Shown in pieces: positions 41,658 through 50,482 of a stretch of 64,000 nucleotides of DNA. Position 1 is the stretch's first letter, and each line of letters begins with the position of its first letter. Origin of the DNA: DATJIG01 sp050260515 (GTDB taxonomy: Bacteria; Pseudomonadota; Alphaproteobacteria; SMXQ01); contig JBLNCI010000008.1 in NCBI GenBank assembly GCA_050260515.1, positions 66,309 through 130,308 of the forward strand, read 5' to 3'. The notes beneath the pieces were generated by a model that did not search any database, was not told the DNA's origin, and saw only the letters and a list, made by a program, of their open reading frames with translations. The position numbers and the translations under genes were made by a program.

Positions 41658-42287
41658 ATGGCCAATTCACGGCAACCTAACGGCTCGGCCCAACCCTTGC
41701 AACACAGCGGCGGCACCGGAGCGGCGGCGCCGCGCTTTTCGCGATCGGTGGTGCTCGTCGGCCTGATGGGCGCCGGCAAGAGCGCCGTCGGCCGGCTCCT
41801 CGCCGAGCGCATCGGGCTGCCGTTCGTCGACGCCGATCGCGAGATCGAGGCCGCGGCGGGGCTGACGATCAGCGAGATCTTCGAAAAGCACGGCGAGCCG
41901 TTCTTCCGCGACCGCGAGGAGAAGGTGATGGCCCGGCTGCTGTCGGGCCCGCCCCAGGTGATCGCTGCCGGCGGCGGCGCGTTCATGAGCGCATCGACCC
42001 GGGCACGCATCCGCGAGTCCGCCGTCTCGATCTGGCTCAAGGCCGACGTCGACCTGCTGGTGCGACGGACGGCGAAGCGCAGCCACCGGCCGCTGCTGAC
42101 CGGGGAGGATCCGCGCGCCGTGCTCGAACGGCTCGCCACGGTTCGCGAGCCGATCTACGCGACCGCCGACATCACCGTCGAAACGTCGGACGAACCGGCG
42201 GACGCTGTCGCGCAGAAGGTCGCGACGGCGCTGACCGGCGACCTTCCCGGCCAACATCCCACGCTGCGGCGCGGAGAAGTGCGGTGA
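41658..42287 (+). CDS. aroK: Shikimate kinase
   Basis: A 209-residue kinase making shikimate-3-phosphate. P-loop VLVGLMGAGKSAVGRLLAERIGLPFVDADREIE is followed by FRDREEKV, the substrate loop AAGGGAF and the LID arginine region KRSHRPLL. The N-terminal 27 residues before the P-loop strand are a low-complexity extension. The start at 41658 has no Shine-Dalgarno sequence and is preceded by TATAAT, so a leaderless message is possible. The stop overlaps the aroB GTG start (GTGA). Confidence 0.94.
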   Translation: MANSRQPNGSAQPLQHSGGTGAAAPRFSRSVVLVGLMGAGKSAVGRLLAERIGLPFVDADREIEAAAGLTISEIFEKHGEPFFRDREEKVMARLLSGPPQVIAAGGGAFMSASTRARIRESAVSIWLKADVDLLVRRTAKRSHRPLLTGEDPRAVLERLATVREPIYATADITVETSDEPADAVAQKVATALTGDLPGQHPTLRRGEVR

Positions 42288-43414
42288 GCGCGACCGGTCT
42301 TCTTCCGCAGACGATCGTCCGCGTCGACCTCGGCGTGCGCAGCTACGACGTGCGCATCGGGCCGGGTCTGCTCGACCAAGCCGGCCCGCTTCTCTCCGCT
42401 CAGCTCACGCGCAAGAACGTGATCATCGTCACCGATGAGACCGTCGCCGGCCTGTATCTGGCGCGCCTCGAGCGGAGTCTTGCGGCCGCCGGCATCCGTC
42501 ACCACGCCATCGTGCTGCCGCCCGGAGAAGGGACCAAGGATTTCGCGCACCTCGCCCAACTCACCGGCGGCCTTCTCGAAGCGGGCGTCGAACGCGGCAC
42601 GACGTTGATCGCGCTGGGCGGCGGCGTGATCGGCGATCTCGCCGGCTTCGCGGCGGCGATCACGCTGCGCGGCATCTCCTACGTCCAGATCCCGACCACG
42701 CTGCTCGCGCAGGTCGACAGCTCGGTGGGCGGCAAGACCGCGATCGACACGCCCCAGGGCAAGAACCTCGTCGGCGCGTTTCACCAGCCGCGACTGGTGC
42801 TCGCCGACATCTCGACGCTCGCGACGCTCCCGGAGCGGCAGGTCCGCGCCGGCTACGCCGAGGTGGCGAAGTACGGGCTCATCGACGATCCCGCGTTCTT
42901 CGTGTGGCTCGAGGAGCACGGGCGCGCGCTGGTCGACGGCAACGAGGCCCATCGGCTCGAAGCGGTCGCGACGAGCGTGCGCTCGAAGGCGGCGATCGTC
43001 GCCCGCGACGAGCGCGAGACCGGAGACCGGGCGCTGCTCAATCTCGGCCACACCTTCGCCCACGCGCTGGAGGCGGAGACCGGGTTCGGCGACGAGCTGC
43101 TGCACGGTGAGGCGGTGGCGGCCGGAATGGGGCTGGCGTTCACGCTGTCGGCGCGCCTCGGCCTCGCCCCGCATGCCGACGCCGAGCGCGTCCGGCGCCA
43201 TCTCCGGGCGGTGGGGCTCCCGGCGGGATTGAAAGACCTTCCCAGACGTTCCTGGAGTGTGGACGCGCTGATCGGCCACATGCGGCGCGACAAGAAGGTG
43301 CGCGACGAGCGGATCCGTTTCGTTCTGGCGCGCGGCATCGGCAAGGCGTTCCTGACCGACGGCATCGATCCCGGCGTCGTCGCGGCCATGCTGGCGGATG
43401 AGCTTGCCGGCTGA
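42284..43414 (+). CDS. aroB: 3-dehydroquinate synthase
   Basis: NAD- and metal-dependent enzyme (376 residues) that forms the first ring of the shikimate pathway. It contains PPGEGTKDF, the NAD loop ALGGGVIGDLAGFAAAITLRGI, TTLLAQVDSSVGGKTAID and the metal-binding GHTFAHALE and HGEAVAAGM. GTG start at 42284 with GGAG a few bases upstream inside aroK. It lies in an aroK-aroB-CBS protein unit, conserved among alphaproteobacteria. Confidence 0.96.
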   Translation: MSATGLLPQTIVRVDLGVRSYDVRIGPGLLDQAGPLLSAQLTRKNVIIVTDETVAGLYLARLERSLAAAGIRHHAIVLPPGEGTKDFAHLAQLTGGLLEAGVERGTTLIALGGGVIGDLAGFAAAITLRGISYVQIPTTLLAQVDSSVGGKTAIDTPQGKNLVGAFHQPRLVLADISTLATLPERQVRAGYAEVAKYGLIDDPAFFVWLEEHGRALVDGNEAHRLEAVATSVRSKAAIVARDERETGDRALLNLGHTFAHALEAETGFGDELLHGEAVAAGMGLAFTLSARLGLAPHADAERVRRHLRAVGLPAGLKDLPRRSWSVDALIGHMRRDKKVRDERIRFVLARGIGKAFLTDGIDPGVVAAMLADELAG

Positions 43415-43446
43415 GCCAGGCGCCAGCCGGCACCGGAGAGCGAACC

Positions 43447-44718
43447 ATGGACCTTCCCGTTCCCGTCACCCTGATCGCGATCGCGATCCTGATCCTCATC
43501 GCGTCGTTCTTCTCGGCCGCCGAAACGGCCCTGACCGCCGCGTCCCGTGCCGTCATTCACCAGATGGAGCATGAAGGCGTGCCGCGCGCCTCGGTGGTGA
43601 AGCGTCTGCGCGCGCACAAGGAACAGTTCATCGCGGCGATCCTGTTCGGCAACAACCTCGTCAACATCCTGGCGAGCGCGCTGACGACTGAGATCATGGT
43701 CCAGTTCTTCCCGAGCACCGGCGTGCTCTACGCGACCGCCATCCTCACGGTCGTGCTGATCGTCTTCGGCGAGGTGCTGCCGAAGACGTACGCCATCCAG
43801 CACGCCAATCGCGTGTCGCTCAGCGTCGCGCCGCCGATCGAGTGGTTCACGAAGATGACCGGCCCGGTGATCGCCGCGATCCAGGCGGTCGTCGGTCTGA
43901 CCCTGCGGCTGTTCGGCCACCATGCCAGCGAGCAGGATCAGATCTCGGCGACGCAGGCGCTGCGCGGCGCGATCGAGCTGTCGGCGGCGGAGTCGGGCGG
44001 CGTCCGCCGCGCCCGCGCGATGCTGCACTCGATCCTCGAGCTGCAGGAGGTGACCGTCGGGGAGATCATGGTACACCGCGGCAACGTGATCGCGGTCAAC
44101 GCCGACCTCACGGGCCCCGAGATCGTGCGCGCGATCATGGAGCAGCCGCATACCCGGGTGCCGCTGTGGCGCGGCAAGCCGGAGAACATCGTCGGCGTGC
44201 TGCACGTCAAGGCCATGCTGAAGTCGATCAACGAGACCAACGACGTCAATCGGATCGATCCGCTCGCGCTAATGAGCGAGCCGTGGTTCGTGCCCGAATC
44301 CACGAAGCTGTTCGATCAGCTCCAGGCCTTCCGCGAGCGTCGCGAGCATTTCGCCCTCGTCGTCGACGAGTACGGCGACCTCGAGGGCATCGTCACGCTG
44401 GAGGACATCCTCGAGGAGATTGTCGGCGACATCTCCGACGAGCACGACACCGCGACGGCGGGCATCCGCATCCGTAACGACGGCACGATCCTCGCCGCCG
44501 GCGACGTCACCATTCGCGATCTCAATCGCCGCTTCGACTGGCGGCTGCCCGACGATCAGGCATCCACCATCGCCGGCCTCATCCTCCACGAGGCACGGCA
44601 GATCCCGGAATCGGGGCAGACGTTCGCGTTCCACGGCTTCCGGTTCGAGGTCCTGCGTCGGCAGAAAAATCGCATCACGGCGATCCTCATCCGGCCGCCG
44701 AAGCGGCAGGCGAGCTGA
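43447..44718 (+). CDS. CNNM/CorC-type membrane protein with CBS pair
   Basis: A 423-residue inner-membrane protein of the HlyC/CorC (CNNM, CorB) family linked to Mg2+/Co2+ homeostasis. A DUF21 domain with about four membrane segments occupies roughly 1-180 (first helix TLIAIAILILIASFFSAAETALT). A CBS pair follows (about 200-330, VPLWRGKPENIVGVLHVKAML and VVDEYGDLEGIVTLEDILEEIVGDI), then the CorC_HlyC C-terminal domain. GGAG precedes the ATG. It is downstream of aroB by 32 bases. Confidence 0.9.
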   Translation: MDLPVPVTLIAIAILILIASFFSAAETALTAASRAVIHQMEHEGVPRASVVKRLRAHKEQFIAAILFGNNLVNILASALTTEIMVQFFPSTGVLYATAILTVVLIVFGEVLPKTYAIQHANRVSLSVAPPIEWFTKMTGPVIAAIQAVVGLTLRLFGHHASEQDQISATQALRGAIELSAAESGGVRRARAMLHSILELQEVTVGEIMVHRGNVIAVNADLTGPEIVRAIMEQPHTRVPLWRGKPENIVGVLHVKAMLKSINETNDVNRIDPLALMSEPWFVPESTKLFDQLQAFRERREHFALVVDEYGDLEGIVTLEDILEEIVGDISDEHDTATAGIRIRNDGTILAAGDVTIRDLNRRFDWRLPDDQASTIAGLILHEARQIPESGQTFAFHGFRFEVLRRQKNRITAILIRPPKRQAS

Positions 44719-44781
44719 CCGCGACGGCTTGCCGCTCTCCGGCCGCGGCTCCATATTCAACGCCTCACCCTGGAGGCTCCG

Positions 44782-45336
44782 ATGCCGCTCCCCCCGCCCG
44801 CTCCCCGCCAGCACCGGCACCGTCGCACGCTGACGATGGAAGGTTATTTCCGCGAGGACGGACTGATCGAGGTCGAGGGCCACCTCGTCGACCAGAAGGC
44901 GTACGATTTCCAGAACGAGTTCCGGGGCACGGTGACGGCCGGAACTCCGGTGCACGACATGTGGATCCGCCTCACGCTCGACGAGCATCTCACGGTCAAG
45001 GACGTGGCGGTGGCGATGGACGCGGGCCCGCACCCGATTTGCCCGGCGATCACTCCGGCGTTCGACAAACTGAAGGGCGAGCGCATCAAGCCGGGCTGGA
45101 ACGTCCGAGTGCGCGAGCTGCTGGGCGGCGTGCAGGGCTGCACGCACCTGGTCGAGATGCTGGGCCCGCTCGGCACCGTCGCGTATCAGACCGTCGGGCC
45201 ATCGCGCGTGCGCGCGCCCGGCGCGCCGCCGCCCGACCCGAACAAGCCGTCGCCGCGCATCGGGAGCTGCCACGCGTTCGCGCCAGACGGGCCGATCGTG
45301 AAGAAACGCTGGCCGCAGTTCTACACCGGCTCCTGA
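44782..45336 (+). CDS. DUF2889 family protein
   Basis: A 184-residue conserved protein. The N-terminal RQHRHRRTLTMEGYFREDGLIEVEGHLVDQKAYDF and the C-terminal GVQGCTHLVEMLGPLGTVAYQT are DUF2889 hallmarks. The family has no assigned function; the buried beta-rich pattern and the conserved Cys-His are notable. GGAGG 5 bases before the ATG. It converges on bolA with an 18-base gap and follows the CorC-type gene. Confidence 0.85.
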   Translation: MPLPPPAPRQHRHRRTLTMEGYFREDGLIEVEGHLVDQKAYDFQNEFRGTVTAGTPVHDMWIRLTLDEHLTVKDVAVAMDAGPHPICPAITPAFDKLKGERIKPGWNVRVRELLGGVQGCTHLVEMLGPLGTVAYQTVGPSRVRAPGAPPPDPNKPSPRIGSCHAFAPDGPIVKKRWPQFYTGS

Positions 45337-45354
45337 CCCCGGCGACGCAAACGG

Positions 45355-45717
45355 CTACCGGCTCTTGTCGGATTTCCGCTTCGCGAGCTGATCGTCGCGA
45401 AAGGCCCACACCTCGCGCCCCGGCCCGCTCGGTTCGGCGACGTTCGCCTCGGCCGGCGTGCGCGCCGACAGCGACAGCGCGTGGACATGATCCTTGAGCT
45501 CGTCCCGGAGGACGTCCTGGACGCGGCGCTCGCGTGCGACGCGGCTCATGCCCTCGAACGCGGCGCTGACGATCTCGATGCGGAAATGCGTCTCGCTGCG
45601 GCCCGAGGCTCCGGCGTGGCCGCGGTGGGATTCCGATTGATCGACGACGTCGAGCCGGAGCGGCTCAAGCGCTGCCGTGAGCTTTTCGGTGATGGCGCGC
45701 GCGATCGGTCCGGTCAT
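45355..45717 (-). CDS. bolA: BolA family protein
   Basis: A 120-residue protein with the BolA fold. ITEKLTAALEPLRLDVVDQSESH is followed by the signature ETHFRIEIVSAAFEGMSRVARERRVQDVLRDEL, with the conserved His pair (SESHRGH and KDHVHALSL). BolA proteins bind monothiol glutaredoxins and 2Fe-2S clusters. The C-terminal 30 residues are a charged extension. The start at 45717 is set by family alignment. It is divergent from the EamA gene and lies in the bolA-J protein-cobS-cobT neighbourhood typical of alphaproteobacteria. Confidence 0.9.
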   Translation of the reverse strand: MTGPIARAITEKLTAALEPLRLDVVDQSESHRGHAGASGRSETHFRIEIVSAAFEGMSRVARERRVQDVLRDELKDHVHALSLSARTPAEANVAEPSGPGREVWAFRDDQLAKRKSDKSR

Positions 45718-45800
45718 GAGCGATGTTCGCTGGAGCCGTGGGAATATTGCATGGCCAAACGTGGTATGGAGGGACGTCCCTGTCAACGCAGCCCTGCTCC

Positions 45801-46745
45801 ATGACGAGTCCTCCGCCGAGTTCCGGCACCGCTCCCGCGTTCTCCCGCCGCACCGCCTTTTTCCTGCTCGCCCTCGTCATCCTGATCTGGGGGACGAACT
45901 GGCCGGTGATGAAGATCGGCCTCGAGACGCTGCCGCCATTCACCTTCGCCGCCGCGCGGATCGTGCTTGGCGCGGCCACGCTGTTCGCGGTGCTTGCCTT
46001 AACCGGGGGCATCCGCCTTCCACCGCGCCACGACCTCCCGGTGCTGTTCAGCGTGGCGATGGGCCAGATCGCCGCATTTCTGGGATTCGTGAATCTCGGA
46101 CTGCAGTATGTCCCCGCCGGCCGATCGGCGATTCTCTCCTACACCACCCCGATCTGGGTCGTGCCGGCGGCCGTGCTTGTCCTGCACGAGCGCTTCGGGT
46201 GGCGCACCGTCATCGGCCTCGCGCTCGGGCTCATCGGCATTGCGGCGCTGTTCAACCCCTGGGGTTTCGACTGGTCGAGCCGCGATGCGCTGCTCGGTAA
46301 CGGCTACCTGCTGCTCGCGGCGCTCGCGTGGGCCGCGAGCATGGTGCACGTGAAGATGCACCGCTGGGAATCGTCGCCCCTCGAGCTCACGCCGTGGCAG
46401 CTCGTAGCCGCCGCCGTGCCGCTGATCGTCCTCGCGCTGGTGTTCGAGCCGGTGACGCGATTGTCGCTTGATCACACGACGGCACTGGTGCTCGCATTCA
46501 ACGGACCCCTGTCCACCGCCTTTGCCGTGTGGGCGTGGCTCAGCGTCAATCGCGCGTTGCCGGCGATCACCTCCTCGCTCGGCAGCCTCGGCGTCCCCGT
46601 GGTCGGGCTGCTCGCGTCGGTCGTGACACTGGGAGAAACGGTGGACGCGGCCACGCTCATCGGCCTCGTCGCGATCGCTGGCGGGCTGGTCCTGGTCAGC
46701 CTCGATGCGCCGAAACCGAGCGCGGCAGGGCTCAAAAGTCCTTAA
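45801..46745 (+). CDS. EamA (drug/metabolite) transporter
   Basis: A 314-residue inner-membrane protein with ten predicted helices in two EamA halves (e.g. LALVILIWGTNWPVMKIGLETL at helix 1 and SSLGSLGVPVVGLLASVVTLGE near helix 9). These carriers export amino acids or other metabolites; the substrate is not predictable. The ATG at 45801 gives a normal length. The gene is inserted between bolA and the J-protein gene. Confidence 0.87.
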   Translation: MTSPPPSSGTAPAFSRRTAFFLLALVILIWGTNWPVMKIGLETLPPFTFAAARIVLGAATLFAVLALTGGIRLPPRHDLPVLFSVAMGQIAAFLGFVNLGLQYVPAGRSAILSYTTPIWVVPAAVLVLHERFGWRTVIGLALGLIGIAALFNPWGFDWSSRDALLGNGYLLLAALAWAASMVHVKMHRWESSPLELTPWQLVAAAVPLIVLALVFEPVTRLSLDHTTALVLAFNGPLSTAFAVWAWLSVNRALPAITSSLGSLGVPVVGLLASVVTLGETVDAATLIGLVAIAGGLVLVSLDAPKPSAAGLKSP

Positions 46746-46831
46746 ATTTGCCCGGCCCAGGCTGCGCTTTTGGGGCGTCCGCACCTTGCGCCGCAGGGCG
46801 GCCCACCGCATATTTCTAGCCGGTGACTGCC

Positions 46832-47428
46832 ATGAATTCCCAGCCCTCGACCCCACGCGGCCGCAGCCGCCGCGAACAGGCCTCGGCGCGTCCACGGACA
46901 GATCGGACCTGCGATCGCCCGGGGTGCGCTGGGGAAGGGCTCTACCGGGCGCCCAAGAACCGCGATTCGCTGCGCGAGTACTTCTGGTTCTGCCTCGACC
47001 ACGTCCGCGAGTACAACCGCGCCTGGGATTTCTGCAAAGGCATGTCACAGGCGGAGATCGAGGCGATGATCCGCGAGGACATCGTCGGCGGCCGTCCGAC
47101 ATGGCCGCTCGGATGGGCGGGCGGCCCGCGCGATGAGCGCAAGATCAAGATCGACGACCCGTTCGGCTTCTTCGAAGCCGAGGCGCAGGCCGAGGCCGCT
47201 CGCAAGGCGCACGCGAAAGCGTCGGGCCCGAAGAGCGAGGCGGATATCGCGATGGACACTCTGGGCCTCACCGGCCCGCTGACGTGGGAGACGCTCCGCG
47301 CACGCTACAAGGAGCTGGTGAAAAAGTTCCACCCCGATGCCAACGGGGGCGACACCGCCTCCGAAGAGAAGCTAAAATCCATCAATCAAGCGTACGCAAC
47401 CCTCAAGAGTGCCCTCGGCGCCATCTGA
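46832..47428 (+). CDS. DnaJ-type protein with C-terminal J domain
   Basis: A 198-residue cochaperone. The J domain is at the C-terminus (about 140-196) with the HPD tripeptide at 167-169 (ELVKKFHPDANGGD), so it should stimulate DnaK. The N-terminal part contains a possible zinc site (CDRPGC, FWFC, FC) and aromatic-rich DSLREYFWFCLDHVREYNRAWDFCKGMS. A GTG three codons upstream (46823) is an alternative start. Such proteins sit before cobS in many alphaproteobacteria, though a role in cobalamin synthesis is not shown. Confidence 0.88.
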   Translation: MNSQPSTPRGRSRREQASARPRTDRTCDRPGCAGEGLYRAPKNRDSLREYFWFCLDHVREYNRAWDFCKGMSQAEIEAMIREDIVGGRPTWPLGWAGGPRDERKIKIDDPFGFFEAEAQAEAARKAHAKASGPKSEADIAMDTLGLTGPLTWETLRARYKELVKKFHPDANGGDTASEEKLKSINQAYATLKSALGAI

Positions 47429-47479
47429 CGGCACCCCTCCCGGATCCGCCGGGAAGCAACCAGATTGGATTACGTTTCC

Positions 47480-48469
47480 ATGACCACGCCCACGAGCAAC
47501 ACCCTGGACGCCCCCGATATCGAACTCTCGGTCCGGCAGGCTTTCGGCATCGATTCCGACATGATGGTTCCCGCCTTCTCCCAGGGCGGCGAGCACGTCC
47601 CCGACCTCGACGAGGCGTATCATTTCGATCGCGACACCACCCTCGCGATCCTCGCGGGCTTTGCCTACAACCGCCGCGTGATGATCCAGGGCTACCACGG
47701 CACCGGCAAGTCGACCCATATCGAGCAGGTGGCGGCGCGCCTGAACTGGCCGTGCGTGCGCGTCAACCTCGACAGCCACATCAGCCGCATCGATCTCCTC
47801 GGCAAGGACGCGATCGTGCTGCGCGAGGGCAAGCAGGTCACCGAATACCGCGAGGGCATCCTGCCGTGGGCGCTGCAGACGCCGACCGCACTGGTGTTCG
47901 ACGAGTACGACGCCGGTCGCCCCGACGTGATGTTCGTCATCCAACGTGTGCTCGAGGTGGACGGCAAGCTGACGCTGCTCGACCAGAACAAGGTCATCCG
48001 GCCGCACAAGTGGTTCCGGCTGTTCTCGACGGCGAACACCGTCGGCCTCGGCGACACGACGGGCCTCTACCACGGCACGCAGCAGCTCAACCAGGGCCAG
48101 CTCGACCGCTGGAACATCGTCGCGACGCTCAACTACCTCCCGCACGAGGAGGAGGTGAAGATCATCCTCGCCAAGGTTCCGAGCTACGACGGCTCCGACG
48201 CCGACCGCAAGACGGTGTCGAACATGGTCTCGCTCGCCGACCTCACCCGCGCCGGCTTCATCGCCGGCGACATCTCCACCGTGATGAGCCCGCGCACGGT
48301 CATCACCTGGGCCGAGAACGCGCGCATCTTCAAGGACGTCGGCTTCGCCTTCCGCTTGACGTTCCTGAACAAGTGCGACGAGGTCGAGCGCCCGATCGTC
48401 GCCGAGTACTTCCAGCGTTGCTTCGATCGCGAGCTCCCGGAGTCGGCGACGCTTCCGACGGCGGACTGA
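47480..48469 (+). CDS. cobS: Cobaltochelatase subunit CobS
   Basis: AAA+ ATPase subunit (329 residues) of the aerobic cobalt chelatase, which inserts Co2+ into hydrogenobyrinate diamide together with CobN and CobT. Walker A is IQGYHGTGKSTHIEQVAARL, Walker B ALVFDEYDAGRPDVMFVIQRVLE, and sensor 1 FSTANTVGLGD. The ATG at 47480 is preferred over 47465. cobT follows after 10 bases. cobN is not in the window. Some bacteria keep cobST without cobN, so a cobalamin role needs the rest of the genome. Confidence 0.94.
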   Translation: MTTPTSNTLDAPDIELSVRQAFGIDSDMMVPAFSQGGEHVPDLDEAYHFDRDTTLAILAGFAYNRRVMIQGYHGTGKSTHIEQVAARLNWPCVRVNLDSHISRIDLLGKDAIVLREGKQVTEYREGILPWALQTPTALVFDEYDAGRPDVMFVIQRVLEVDGKLTLLDQNKVIRPHKWFRLFSTANTVGLGDTTGLYHGTQQLNQGQLDRWNIVATLNYLPHEEEVKIILAKVPSYDGSDADRKTVSNMVSLADLTRAGFIAGDISTVMSPRTVITWAENARIFKDVGFAFRLTFLNKCDEVERPIVAEYFQRCFDRELPESATLPTAD

Positions 48470-48479
48470 AGGGCGGGTC

Positions 48480-50354
48480 GTGGCCAACAAGGAAACTCCG
48501 CTCGAGGCGTTCAAGCGGGTCACCGGCGCCACCATGCGGGCGGTGTCGCGGACGCGTGACCTCGCCGTGGAGTTCGCGCCGGACGACGCGCAGATTAAGG
48601 GCCGCACGGCTCGGCTGCCCCCTCCGCCCCGCAATTTGCCGGCGGGCGAAGTCCGCAAGGCCCGCGGCCTCGCCGACCAGATGGCGCTCAAGCTCCGCTA
48701 CCATGACGCCAAGGTGCACGCGCGCCTCAAGCCGCAGGGCGACGCCGCGCGCAAGATCTACGACGAGATGGAGCAGGCGCGGTGCGAGGCGCTCGGCTCC
48801 CAGCGTATGGATGGCGTGGCCGCCAATCTCGATGCAGCGTGGACGGAGCGCGTCAAGGGACACGTCTACAACCGCGTCAACGAGTACCTCAACGTCCCGG
48901 TCCCCGAGGTCATCGGCCTCCTCGTCCGCGAGAAGCTGACGGGCATTGCGCCGCCCGACAACGTGCGCGAGATGATCGACCAGTGGCGCGACTGGCTGGT
49001 GGAGCGCGCCGGCGACGACTTCGACGAGCTCGCCGAGCATGTCGACAATCAGGCGAAATTCGCGCGCGCGGTGCGCCGCGTGATCTCCGACCTCGAGCTC
49101 GGCGAGGAGGACAACACCGAGGAGATGGAATCGGAGACCGACTCCGAGGGCGAGGAGCAGGAAGCGACCGAGAACGAGGAAGGCAGCTCCGATTCCGACC
49201 GCCAGGAGAGCGCCGACCTGTCCTCGTCGGAGGACAAGAGCGCCGAGCAGGCCGAAGGCGAGGAAGGCGCCGCCGAGGACGCCATGGACGACATGGACGC
49301 GGGCGCCGGCGAGGGCGACTCGCTGCCCCCGGACATGCGCTGGATGCCGCCGAACCGGTTCCGCAACGACCCGGATCAGCCGATCTATCACCCGTATACG
49401 ACCGAATTCGACGAGACCGTCGACGCCGCGGACCTGTGCGATTCGCAGGAGCTGACGCGGCTCCGCGCGCATCTCGATAACCAGTTGACGATGGTCCAGA
49501 ACGTCATCGGCAAGCTCGCCAACCGCCTGCAGCGCAAGCTGATGGCGAAGCAGTCCCGCGCCTGGGAATTCGACCTCGACGAGGGCCTGCTCGATTCGGC
49601 GCGCCTCGCCCGCGTCGTCGTCAACCCGATCTACTCCCTCTCCTACAAGCAGGAGAAGGAAATGGCGTTCCGCGACACCGTGGTGACGCTCCTGATCGAC
49701 AACTCGGGCTCGATGCGCGGGCGTCCGATTACGCTCGCCGCGATGAGCGCCGACATTCTTGCCCGCACGCTCGAGCGCTGCGCGGTGAAGGTCGAGATCC
49801 TCGGCTTCACGACACGCGCGTGGAAGGGCGGTCAGTCGCGCGAGCGCTGGCTGAGCGCGGGAAAGCCCGCCCAGCCCGGCCGCCTCAACGATCTCCGCCA
49901 CATCGTCTACAAGTCGGCCGACGCGCCGTGGCGCCGCTGCCGCAAGTCGCTCGGCCTCATGCTCCGCGAGGGGCTGCTCAAGGAGAACATCGACGGCGAG
50001 GCGCTTCTCTGGGCGCACAACCGCCTGATGGCGCGTCCCGAGCAGCGCCGCATCCTGATGGTCATTTCCGACGGTGCGCCGGTCGACGATTCGACGCTGT
50101 CGGTGAACTCGGGCAATTACCTCGAGCAGCACCTGCGCAACGTCATCGACTGGATCGAGCGCTCGTCGCCGGTGCAGCTCGTTGCCATCGGCATCGGGCA
50201 CGACGTCACCCGCTACTATCGCCGCGCCGTCACTATCGTCGACGCCGAGCAGCTCGGCGGCACGATGATGGAAAAGCTGTCCGAGCTGTTCGACGAGAAT
50301 CCGCCACCGGTGCCGGTCGCGCGTGCGCCGCGACGCGCGGCGGCGGCGCGATAG
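48480..50354 (+). CDS. cobT: Cobaltochelatase subunit CobT
   Basis: Partner of CobS (624 residues). It has an N-terminal helical domain, a strongly acidic Glu/Asp/Ser-rich linker (about 215-285), and a C-terminal von Willebrand A domain with the MIDAS motif LIDNSGSMRGRPI and a later VISDGAPVDDST. This is the normal CobT layout. It starts with GTG at 48480 after GAAGGGCGGG. It forms an operon with cobS. Confidence 0.95.
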   Translation: MANKETPLEAFKRVTGATMRAVSRTRDLAVEFAPDDAQIKGRTARLPPPPRNLPAGEVRKARGLADQMALKLRYHDAKVHARLKPQGDAARKIYDEMEQARCEALGSQRMDGVAANLDAAWTERVKGHVYNRVNEYLNVPVPEVIGLLVREKLTGIAPPDNVREMIDQWRDWLVERAGDDFDELAEHVDNQAKFARAVRRVISDLELGEEDNTEEMESETDSEGEEQEATENEEGSSDSDRQESADLSSSEDKSAEQAEGEEGAAEDAMDDMDAGAGEGDSLPPDMRWMPPNRFRNDPDQPIYHPYTTEFDETVDAADLCDSQELTRLRAHLDNQLTMVQNVIGKLANRLQRKLMAKQSRAWEFDLDEGLLDSARLARVVVNPIYSLSYKQEKEMAFRDTVVTLLIDNSGSMRGRPITLAAMSADILARTLERCAVKVEILGFTTRAWKGGQSRERWLSAGKPAQPGRLNDLRHIVYKSADAPWRRCRKSLGLMLREGLLKENIDGEALLWAHNRLMARPEQRRILMVISDGAPVDDSTLSVNSGNYLEQHLRNVIDWIERSSPVQLVAIGIGHDVTRYYRRAVTIVDAEQLGGTMMEKLSELFDENPPPVPVARAPRRAAAAR

Positions 50355-50482
50355 CCGCACTCCCGGAAGGGATTTTTCTCGTTACTTTCCCGTGCGATAG
50401 CCTCGCCGGTCGGCCTCTGCTACGATTTTTCGAGGTCGTGGCTGCTTCCTGCCGGCCACGCGCACAGAAACGGGAGGCTCCC

